5,421 bases of DNA from an uncultured Endomicrobiia bacterium (GTDB lineage: Bacteria > Elusimicrobiota > Endomicrobiia > Endomicrobiales > Endomicrobiaceae): contig CAJOOL010000067.1 in assembly GCA_905236115.1 (NCBI GenBank), positions 1 to 5,421 of the forward strand, written 5' to 3'. A model generated the notes under the pieces. The model had not been told where the DNA came from and searched no databases. It saw only the letters and a list, made by a program, of their open reading frames with translations. The position numbers and the translations under genes are program-made. Positions 1 to 5,298 of this stretch are shown piece by piece. How positions within the stretch are numbered: the first letter of the stretch is position 1; every line of letters begins with the position of its first letter.

Positions 1-1156
1 TAAACACTGCTCTTGCCATATAACCGGTATCTTCAAAAAATGCAATAGCGAAAAACATACATATAATTTGCGGGAAGAAACCTAAAACCCCGCCTACACC
101 TGCAATTATACCGTCTACAATCAGTGATTGAAAATTACCTTCCGGAATTATGCTGCTTGCAAAATCAGAAAGCCATTCAATTGCAGCTTCAAACCAACCG
201 ACGATAGGTTCAGATACGGTAAATGCAAATTGAAAAATAACATACATTACCAATAAAAATATCGGCACAGACCAAAATTTGTTCAAAACAATTTTGTCTA
301 TCGCTTCCGACATATCTTTTTTGGATTCTTTTGTTTTTGATAAAACATCACCGACTACAACTTTTATCCAATCATAAATTTTATCCGCAAAAACAGCTTC
401 TATACTTTCGTTAAATAACGACAAAATTTTGGCATTGCTTTTTTCGGCTTGGTCTTTTATTTTAAAATATTCTACGGAAGATTTTATTTTTTCCATAGCA
501 TAAGAATCTTTTTTTACCAATTCCAATGCCAGCCAGTTGACGGGAAATTTTGTTACAAGAGAAGAATCTTCAAATATTAATTTTGAAATAACGTCTCTTT
601 CCGCCTCTATTTCTTTGCCGTAATCTATTGAAACGGACTTAATTTCTTTTTTCTTATTCAGTACATCTATTACGGTATTTAATAATTCTTCCGTTCCTTT
701 ATTTTTGCTTGCCACAATAGGAACCGCAACGACATTATATTTTTCTTCCAGTTTTTTATAGTCTATTTTTTTACCTTTATTTTCCAAAATATCGGTCATA
801 TTCATAGCTATAACTACGGGAATTTTTAACTCAGAAAGCTGTGCATATAAATAAAGGTTTCTCTCAAGGTTGGAAGAATCCACTACATCTATCACAAGTT
901 CCGGTTTTTCTTCAATAAGAACGTTTCTTGCAACAACTTCGTCTTCGGAACTTGCCTGCAAGCCGTAAATACCGGGCAAATCTATAATCTGCAGTTCATA
1001 ACAGTTTTTTGTTATAAAGGCTTCTTTCTTTTCTACCGTAACACCGGGATAGTTACCTACATGTTGTCTTAAACCTGTTATATTGTTGAACAAACTGGAT
1101 TTACCGCAGTTCGGGTTACCGGCCAAACATATTTTTACACTTTTTAAATCATTCAC
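1..1156 (-). CDS. feoB: Ferrous iron transport protein B, N-terminal part (3' end outside window)
   Basis: FeoB is the inner-membrane ferrous iron transporter, with a cytosolic G-protein-like domain fused to a membrane domain. The visible 385 codons have no internal stop. They show G1 GNPNCGKS (13-20), a switch I stretch VGNYPGVTVE (33-42), G3 DLPG (59-62), G4 NMTD (119-122) and a likely G5 ASK (149-151). A charged helical stretch follows (about 170-285), which fits the family's GDI-like domain. A first membrane segment begins near residue 295 (VPIFLLVMYVIFQFAF). A second hydrophobic block ends in the hallmark EDTGYMARAVF near the window edge. Family members are usually about 600-770 residues, so roughly half is missing because of the window, not a truncation. 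The start is GTG at 1156, supported by AGGAGT nine bases upstream; no in-frame ATG precedes the G1 motif. It lies 101 bp downstream of feoA and is probably co-transcribed with it. Confidence 0.96.
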   Translation of the reverse strand, partial: MNDLKSVKICLAGNPNCGKSSLFNNITGLRQHVGNYPGVTVEKKEAFITKNCYELQIIDLPGIYGLQASSEDEVVARNVLIEEKPELVIDVVDSSNLERNLYLYAQLSELKIPVVIAMNMTDILENKGKKIDYKKLEEKYNVVAVPIVASKNKGTEELLNTVIDVLNKKKEIKSVSIDYGKEIEAERDVISKLIFEDSSLVTKFPVNWLALELVKKDSYAMEKIKSSVEYFKIKDQAEKSNAKILSLFNESIEAVFADKIYDWIKVVVGDVLSKTKESKKDMSEAIDKIVLNKFWSVPIFLLVMYVIFQFAFTVSEPIVGWFEAAIEWLSDFASSIIPEGNFQSLIVDGIIAGVGGVLGFFPQIICMFFAIAFFEDTGYMARAVF

Positions 1157-1165
1157 TTTATTTCT

Positions 1166-1171
1166 ACTCCT
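1166..1171 (-). promoter_or_regulatory. Ribosome binding site that fixes the GTG start of feoB
   Basis: Read on the minus strand, AGGAGT lies nine bases before the GTG at 1156. It is the only Shine-Dalgarno-like sequence near the 5' end of feoB, so it decides in favour of the GTG start. Confidence 0.75.
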
Positions 1172-1198
1172 TGTATTAAAAAATATTTCATATTTTTA

Positions 1199-1237
1199 GC
1201 TGAGAAGCTGAGAAGTTTAACTTATCAGCTTATAAGC
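1199..1237. repeat. Imperfect inverted repeat with 8-nt internal periodicity, feoA-feoB gap
   Basis: The two 17-nt arms (1199-1215 and 1221-1237) flank a 5-nt loop TTTAA and are complementary at 14 of 17 positions. Each arm is itself nearly a tandem repeat of 8 nt: AGCTGAGA twice on the left, and CTTATCAG then CTTATAAG on the right. Neither strand has a T-tract after the structure, so it is not a standard intrinsic terminator. In the feoAB transcript it could form a stem between the two cistrons and modulate feoB expression or mRNA stability. It could equally be a dispersed intergenic repeat. Function is inferred only. Confidence 0.6.
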
Positions 1238-1257
1238 CAAAATTTCTTTCGGCAATT

Positions 1258-1488
1258 TTATGCATCTACGACAATTTGATACGCTTCATCTTTTCTTAAA
1301 CTTAAATTGTATCCTCTTATTGTTATTTCTATCGGATCGCCAAGAACGGATTTTTTTGTTACAACCACTTCTACACCTTTCAGCACTCCCATAGAAAGCA
1401 ATTTTCTTGTTAAAACAGAATCAGTTGAAGCTATTTTTTTTATTTTAGCTTTTTGATTCAGCTTTAAATCGCTTAAAACCATCTCCAT
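1258..1488 (-). CDS. feoA: Ferrous iron transport protein A (FeoA, SH3-like)
   Basis: FeoA is a small cytosolic SH3-like protein that works with FeoB in ferrous iron uptake; how it acts on FeoB is not settled in general. At 76 residues it has the usual family length. It shows the typical order: an opening L-x-L strand (LSDLKLNQKAKIKKI), the MGVLKGVEV turn (33-41) that corresponds to the family's MGL-x-G-x-V signature, and the closing block GDPIEITIRGYNLSLRKDEA (50-69). The ATG at 1488 is preceded by AGGAG (1501-1497) with an 8-nt spacer. A second ATG at codon 3 is possible but less well placed. It is the first gene of the feoAB unit and is probably transcribed from the promoter near 1697-1725. 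Confidence 0.95.
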   Translation of the reverse strand: MEMVLSDLKLNQKAKIKKIASTDSVLTRKLLSMGVLKGVEVVVTKKSVLGDPIEITIRGYNLSLRKDEAYQIVVDA

Positions 1489-1548
1489 TTTTTAATCTCC
1501 TGTATGTTTGTATTTTTTTCTCGTTTTTTTATTGCCGTCCGTCTGTTA

Positions 1549-1571
1549 TTCCCGATTGTTCCTGTCGGAAA
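1549..1571 (-). promoter_or_regulatory. Possible RNA hairpin in the feoAB leader
   Basis: On the minus strand, TTTCCGA (1571-1565) can pair with TCGGGAA (1555-1549) over 7 bp with one G-U pair, around a 9-nt loop. It is the most GC-rich possible stem in the leader and lies about 60 nt upstream of the feoA start. Confidence 0.35.
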
Positions 1572-1584
1572 ACTCTTTCTACGG

Positions 1585-1607
1585 AAATTTTTGCAAAACA
1601 AAAATTT
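1585..1607. repeat. Perfect 9-bp inverted repeat with 5-nt spacer
   Basis: AAATTTTTG (1585-1593) and CAAAAATTT (1599-1607) are exact reverse complements around CAAAA. It could be a weak RNA stem or a DNA operator lying about 85 bp downstream of the predicted transcription start of feoAB. A-T-rich composition makes such repeats easier to find by chance. Confidence 0.5.
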
Positions 1608-1693
1608 ACATTAATTTCTAAGTTATAATTATCTTCCTTGTTTTAGTTTGTTTTAAAATCATTAGTTAAATTTAATCTTTTTAGTTTTGGCGA

Positions 1694-1718
1694 ATAATTT
1701 TAGCTTTTTCTAACTTAT
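1694..1718 (-). promoter_or_regulatory. Candidate iron-repressor operator overlapping the feoAB promoter
   Basis: On the minus strand an imperfect dyad reads ATAA-G-TTAG, six bases, then CTAA-AA-TTAT. It fills the spacer and -10 of the feoAB promoter. The 19-mer at 1718-1700 agrees with the published DtxR/IdeR consensus (TTAGGTTAGGCTAACCTAA) at 13 of 19 positions by my hand alignment. The asymmetry of one base, and the fact that the alignment was chosen after seeing it, keep confidence low. Repression of feoAB by an iron-loaded DtxR-type regulator would be biologically expected. Confidence 0.3.
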
Positions 1719-1725
1719 TTGTCAA
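1697..1725 (-). promoter_or_regulatory. Sigma70-type promoter for feoAB
   Basis: On the minus strand a consensus -35 TTGACA (1725-1720) is followed after exactly 17 nt by TAAAAT (1702-1697), a five-of-six match to TATAAT. It sits after the stop codon of the upstream HD gene and points at feoA, so feoAB can be transcribed independently of that gene. Predicted transcription start is near 1690. Confidence 0.7.
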
Positions 1726-1798
1726 GAAGATACTTTTTGAAAGGTTCTTGTTTAAGAAGTATTCGGCGTTTTCTGTTTTTTTGCCAAGGCAGATTTGG

Positions 1799-2992
1799 TT
1801 AGGTTTCTCTAAAATAATCAAAAACGTCTTTAAATTGTAAATTGGCGATTTGTAAATTGGCAAATCTGTCATACAGTTTCATTTTGGATTTGTTCAACAT
1901 ATCGGAATGTATTCCGTATCTTAATGCAAGGGATGCTTCAATATATGCCGACATTTTGTCGCAGACTTCCACCAGTTTTCCGTCGGCAGCTGAAAATTCA
2001 TTTTTGTTGTATTTTTCGTCAATGTCGCCGTCTTTTATAAATTTTATTTCGCCGTTTTCCACAATTCTGTTTGAAAATTCGTTTTCAATAAAATATTTCA
2101 TTTCAAAATACCAGCTTTGCGGCAAGAGAGGGAGAATTCTGTTTTCAACCTGTTTTTTTTCAAATTCTTTTATTATGTCTTCCAGTCCTTCCACGGAAAA
2201 TTTTACCGGGCTTACTATATCTTTCGTCAGAATTTCCGGCAAGTCATGAAAAAGTGACGAGAAAAAATTGTTGTATGCTCTTTTTTCGCAGACTTTCATT
2301 TCCAAAGAATAAAGATATACGAAAATCGCCACAATAAACATGTGTCCCAAAACGGTAGTTTTCGGCTGTCTGAAAGACTGTGCCCACCTCTGTTGAAATC
2401 TCAGCTGTCCGCACAAATCCAAAAATCCGTAATATTTCTTGTTCATTATCAACTTTTTTACACCGGAAAAATCCTGATATTTTGATATGCAGGCGTCAAC
2501 GGTTTCTTTGGTGGTATCTATTCCATATAAAACTTTGTTCCACGGATAAATTATACCGAATTCCCACCTTGTGGAAAATTCATGAGACGCAGCAAGAATT
2601 CTTTTTTCGTATTTTGAATATTCGTCATCAAACAAATACCGCTCAAACCGTTCGGCAAAGTCCTTTCCCGGTTTTTCCATATCTTCTTTAAGATTTTCAA
2701 ATACCCATTTGTTAAGTTCTTTTTTCTTTTTGGACATTATTTCATGGTAGACTTCCGGTTTTAAATCCGTCAGCATGGTTCTGTGAAAAAATTCAAATAT
2801 CGCACCCTCAATAAGATTTATCCAATTGATTTTTTTGTTTTCTTCCTCGTCAAACTTTGCAATAATATAGGCGATAATTACTTTATGTGCCTGCTTGTCT
2901 ATCTCAAAAAAATCAAAAGGTCTTATGTGGTCGTTCCACCTCAAAATATTTGCCGCCGAAAAAATTCGCTCAATTATTTGTTTTGTTATCAT
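1799..2992 (-). CDS. HD-domain phosphohydrolase with tandem YfbR-like repeats
   Basis: This 397-residue cytosolic protein has no signal peptide or convincing membrane segment. Its C-terminal half matches the YfbR/HD_3 family, whose E. coli member is a metal-dependent 5'-deoxynucleotidase. Aligning to YfbR from memory, R18, H33, H68-D69, E72, D77 and D137 correspond to R202, H217, H249-D250, E253, D258 and D345. Several spacings agree exactly (15 residues R to H, 3 D to E, 8 D to D). The block FHDLPEILTKDIVSPVK (248-264) is the core signature. The N-terminal half repeats the pattern in degraded form: RW 18-19, H36, FHR 69-71 and LTDLKPEV 74-81. There R71 and H137 stand where the metal-binding aspartates would be. 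The start ATG at 2992 follows AAAGGA (3005-3000) with a 7-nt spacer. A nucleotide phosphohydrolase role is inferred; the true substrate is unknown. It is on the same strand as feoAB but 310 bp upstream, so a functional link is not implied. Confidence 0.9.
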   Translation of the reverse strand: MITKQIIERIFSAANILRWNDHIRPFDFFEIDKQAHKVIIAYIIAKFDEEENKKINWINLIEGAIFEFFHRTMLTDLKPEVYHEIMSKKKKELNKWVFENLKEDMEKPGKDFAERFERYLFDDEYSKYEKRILAASHEFSTRWEFGIIYPWNKVLYGIDTTKETVDACISKYQDFSGVKKLIMNKKYYGFLDLCGQLRFQQRWAQSFRQPKTTVLGHMFIVAIFVYLYSLEMKVCEKRAYNNFFSSLFHDLPEILTKDIVSPVKFSVEGLEDIIKEFEKKQVENRILPLLPQSWYFEMKYFIENEFSNRIVENGEIKFIKDGDIDEKYNKNEFSAADGKLVEVCDKMSAYIEASLALRYGIHSDMLNKSKMKLYDRFANLQIANLQFKDVFDYFRET

Positions 2993-3035
2993 TTTTTATT
3001 CCTTTGCCAAACTTTCCACGCTTTGTTTCCTAAAT

Positions 3036-3064
3036 AAGATACCATTTTTTTTATTTGTATGCAA
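3036..3064 (-). promoter_or_regulatory. Weak promoter candidate for the HD gene
   Basis: On the minus strand TTGCAT (3064-3059), a 17-nt spacer and TATCTT (3041-3036) point to the HD gene, giving a leader of about 40 nt that contains its ribosome binding site. Agreement with consensus is three of six for the -35 and four of six for the -10, so this is only a suggestion. Confidence 0.35.
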
Positions 3065-3079
3065 ACAACAATATAAAAG

Positions 3080-3108
3080 TTGCATTTTTTCGTAATATTT
3101 GGTAAATT
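3080..3108 (+). promoter_or_regulatory. Weak promoter candidate for the DUF116-helicase operon
   Basis: TTGCAT (3080-3085), a 17-nt spacer and TAAATT (3103-3108) would start transcription near 3115, almost at the ATG of the DUF116 gene. An alternative -10, TATAAA at 3072-3077, lacks a good -35 but would leave a leader of about 33 nt. Neither is strong. Confidence 0.3.
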
Positions 3109-3116
3109 TATAGGAT

Positions 3117-3590
3117 ATGAAAATTTGTAAAAAATTTGTGAAAATTAATCAAAATAATTATTTGAAGTTCATAGATAAACGAAATGCCGCACAGGAAAAC
3201 AAGTTTAAAGCCGTAGATTTTTCCGAAAGAATAGTTTTGTTGCCGCATTGTATGAGAAGCACCGGTAATTGCAAAGCAAAAGATGAGGGAACATATTATA
3301 CCTGCGTTCAGTGCGGTGCCTGCAAAATAGCACAGGTATCAAAGCTGGCAAAGGAGCTGGGTTATAAGAAAGTATATATTATGAAAGGCGGCAAAGCGAT
3401 ACAGAATATTTTGATTAACGAAAAAATTAAAGCCGTTGTGGCCGTGGCTTGTCATTTTGAGGGAGCACAGGGAATAAAAATGACCGATAAGCTCAATGTT
3501 ATAACGCAGTTTGTTCCTCTGTTGAAAGACGGCTGCTGCGATACGGATGTTGATATTGAAAAAGTAAAACAAATAATGGAGCAGAAGTAA
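3117..3590 (+). CDS. DUF116-family protein, cysteine-rich, function unknown
   Basis: The 157-residue protein matches DUF116 by pattern. It has RIVLLPHCMR (38-47), then C52 and a C63-x2-C66-x2-C69 cluster (YTCVQCGACK). A GG-K pair follows near 91-93, then KAVVAVACHFE (105-115) and a closing VPLLKDGCCDTDVDIEKV (133-150). Nine cysteines in total, most in family-conserved positions, suggest a bound metal or Fe-S cluster; this is inference, because the family has no established biochemical role. There is no signal peptide. Longer DUF116 proteins carry an N-terminal membrane part that is absent here. ATG 3117 is the first start after an in-frame stop at 3111-3113. Its only Shine-Dalgarno-like sequence, AGGA at 3112-3115, is one base from the ATG, which is too close for normal initiation. 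GTG 3138 is possible but has no ribosome binding site. It ends 3 nt before the helicase gene. Confidence 0.88.
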   Translation: MKICKKFVKINQNNYLKFIDKRNAAQENKFKAVDFSERIVLLPHCMRSTGNCKAKDEGTYYTCVQCGACKIAQVSKLAKELGYKKVYIMKGGKAIQNILINEKIKAVVAVACHFEGAQGIKMTDKLNVITQFVPLLKDGCCDTDVDIEKVKQIMEQK

Positions 3591-3593
3591 AAT

Positions 3594-5255
3594 ATGGAAA
3601 AGTTGAAATTTACGGAACTGAATTTATCGGCTGAAATTTTAAAAGCCGTTGCGGATATGGGTTTTGAAGAAGCCAGTCCCATACAATCGCTTGCAATACC
3701 GAAAATGATAGAAGGACTTGATATTATCGGGCAGGCTCAGACAGGCACCGGAAAGACGGCCGCATTCGGTATTCCCATACTTGAAAAAATCAACGCCAAA
3801 GAAAAAATCACGCAGGCACTTGTAATGTGCCCCACAAGGGAACTTGCCATACAGGTAGCCGAAGAACTGAAAGCCCTTTCAAAATACAAAAGAGGCGTAA
3901 ATATCATTCCCGTATACGGCGGTCAGCCTATTTTCCGTCAGATGTCCGCACTTAATAAAGGTGCACATATAGTTATAGGAACGCCCGGAAGAATAATAGA
4001 CCATATAGAAAGAAAAACCATAAAATTGGACAATGTTAAAACCGTCGTTCTTGACGAAGCCGACGAAATGCTGGATATGGGTTTCAGAGACGATATAGAA
4101 CTTATTTTAAAAAATCTTCCCGAAGAAAAACAGACGGTCTTTTTTTCGGCAACCATGCCCAGGGAATTTCTGTCGCTTACAAAAAAATATCAGGTTCATC
4201 CGGAAACAATAAAAGTAGTCCACGAAAAATTAACCGTTCCTTTGATAGAGCAGCTCTACTGCGAAGTCCGCGAACATCAGAAAACCGAGGCTTTGGCACG
4301 CTGTCTTGATATGTATGATCCGAAACTTTCGCTGATATTCTGTAATACGAAAAAGAAAGTAGACGAGCTTGCCGCACAACTTCAAATAAGAGGCTATTCC
4401 GCAGATGCAATACACGGCGATATGAACCAAACTCAGCGTGACAGGGTAATGGATAAGTTCAGACACAACAAGATAGAAATTCTTATCGCTACCGATGTGG
4501 CCGCAAGAGGAATAGACGTTGACGATGTTGAGGCCGTTTTTAATTTTGATATTCCGCAGGATATTGAGGCGTATGTCCACAGAATAGGCAGAACAGGCCG
4601 TGCCGGAAGAACCGGAAAAGCGTTCAGTTTTGTTGCCGGCAGAGATATTTATAAGCTCAGAGATATTCAAAGATATACGAAAGTTTCCATAAAAAGAATT
4701 CCCGTTCCGTCACTGGCTGATGTGGAAAATGTTAAAATTTCTTCTTTTATGGAAAAGCTGAAAGAAAAATTGAAACAGGATACTTTTGAAAAATATATAA
4801 CAAAAATTGAATCTTTAATTACGGATAATATTACTTCCGTGGATGTTGCGGCCGCACTTTTTGAAATGATGATAGAAGCCGAAAACGATAAACAGCATGA
4901 AGATATAGACTTGAATGTTAACAGTTTTGAAAGAGATTTTTCAAAACGTGGCAGAAATGACAGAAACGGAAGAAATGAACGCACAAAATTCGGCGGCAGA
5001 AGACATGGTGCCGCAGAAGAGGGCATGACAAGACTTTTTATAAATGTCGGCAAAAACAAAAAAGTCCGCCCCGGAGATTTTGTCGGGGCAATTGCGGGCG
5101 AAACCGGTATGAACGGCAATATGGTCGGCAGCATTGATATTTATGACAAGTTTACTTTTGTTGAAGTTCCAAAACAGAATGCACAGCAGGTTATAGACGC
5201 ACTGAATAACAGCAATATTAAAGGAAACAGAGTAACGGTAGAAAAAGCGAAATGA
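3594..5255 (+). CDS. deaD: DEAD-box ATP-dependent RNA helicase, DeaD/CshA type with DbpA-like RNA-binding domain
   Basis: This protein unwinds or remodels RNA using ATP; relatives act in ribosome assembly, mRNA decay and cold adaptation. Motifs appear in order: Q motif GFEEASPIQ (23-31), I AQTGTGKT (48-55), Ia PTREL (80-84), GG (109-110), TPGR (130-133), II DEAD (154-157), III SAT (185-187), IV LIFCNT (247-252), V ATDVAARGID (299-308) and VI HRIGRTGR (329-336). A helical region (about 380-430) and a basic linker rich in Arg, Gly and Asn (451-471) lead to a C-terminal DbpA-type RNA-binding domain (about 478-551, starting MTRLFINVG). At 553 residues it lies within the range of the DeaD/CshA group. 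All catalytic residues are present. ATG 3594 lies 3 nt after the DUF116 stop. GGAG at 3578-3581, inside the upstream gene, is a somewhat distant (12 nt) ribosome binding site, so translational coupling is likely. No terminator follows. Confidence 0.97.
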   Translation: MEKLKFTELNLSAEILKAVADMGFEEASPIQSLAIPKMIEGLDIIGQAQTGTGKTAAFGIPILEKINAKEKITQALVMCPTRELAIQVAEELKALSKYKRGVNIIPVYGGQPIFRQMSALNKGAHIVIGTPGRIIDHIERKTIKLDNVKTVVLDEADEMLDMGFRDDIELILKNLPEEKQTVFFSATMPREFLSLTKKYQVHPETIKVVHEKLTVPLIEQLYCEVREHQKTEALARCLDMYDPKLSLIFCNTKKKVDELAAQLQIRGYSADAIHGDMNQTQRDRVMDKFRHNKIEILIATDVAARGIDVDDVEAVFNFDIPQDIEAYVHRIGRTGRAGRTGKAFSFVAGRDIYKLRDIQRYTKVSIKRIPVPSLADVENVKISSFMEKLKEKLKQDTFEKYITKIESLITDNITSVDVAAALFEMMIEAENDKQHEDIDLNVNSFERDFSKRGRNDRNGRNERTKFGGRRHGAAEEGMTRLFINVGKNKKVRPGDFVGAIAGETGMNGNMVGSIDIYDKFTFVEVPKQNAQQVIDALNNSNIKGNRVTVEKAK

Positions 5256-5283
5256 TACATTGTACATTATACATTATACATTA
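5256..5283 (+). repeat. Heptanucleotide tandem repeat (TACATTR)x4
   Basis: Immediately after the helicase stop codon come four head-to-tail 7-nt units, TACATTG then TACATTA three times. They fill most of the 43-nt gap before the next gene. No hairpin with a T-tract is formed, so it does not act as an obvious terminator. Short tandem heptamers of this kind are known as dispersed intergenic repeats in some bacteria, for example the STRR sequences of cyanobacteria. Confidence 0.85.
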
Positions 5284-5298
5284 AATTAAGGTGTAACC

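Larger units (their letters stand above)
1489..1690 (-). promoter_or_regulatory. Predicted ~200-nt untranslated leader of feoAB
   Basis: No credible gene lies between feoA and the HD gene (1489-1798). If transcription starts about 7 nt past the -10 at 1697, the feoA message carries a leader of about 200 nt. The leader contains two possible hairpins (1585-1607 and 1549-1571) and a purine-rich approach to the AGGAG of feoA. Short CCGT and ACGG stretches around the second hairpin could add a closing stem. No run of U follows either hairpin, so a classic attenuator is not evident. I could not match it to a known riboswitch by eye. Confidence 0.45.

Noticed and set aside
1620..1634. Possible Fur box upstream of feoA (GATAAT half-site)
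   Set aside because: Only the left half matches the Fur 7-1-7 pattern; the right half agrees poorly, and such half-sites are expected often in A+T-rich DNA.
1730..1762. ATACTT/AAGTAT and TTCTT/AAGAA inverted repeats upstream of the feoAB -35
   Set aside because: The two short pairings compete with each other and are A+T-rich; nothing distinguishes them from chance in this composition.
1782..1791. TGCCAAGGCA as an intrinsic terminator for the HD gene
   Set aside because: The stem is only 4 bp with a 2-nt loop, and on the transcribed strand it is followed by A residues rather than a run of U.
1681..1872. A 63-residue minus-strand ORF overlapping the end of the HD gene
   Set aside because: It overlaps the HD coding region in another frame, has low-complexity composition, and its downstream part covers the feoAB promoter. 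No family resemblance.
1842..3095. Several plus-strand ORFs of 66-135 codons antisense to the HD gene
   Set aside because: They lie opposite a well-supported gene, are rich in Ser, Phe and Ile as expected of an A+T-rich antisense frame, and lack ribosome binding sites and domain signatures.
3339..5267. Minus-strand ORFs of 72-155 codons opposite DUF116 and deaD
   Set aside because: They are antisense shadows of the DUF116 and helicase genes without recognisable protein features.
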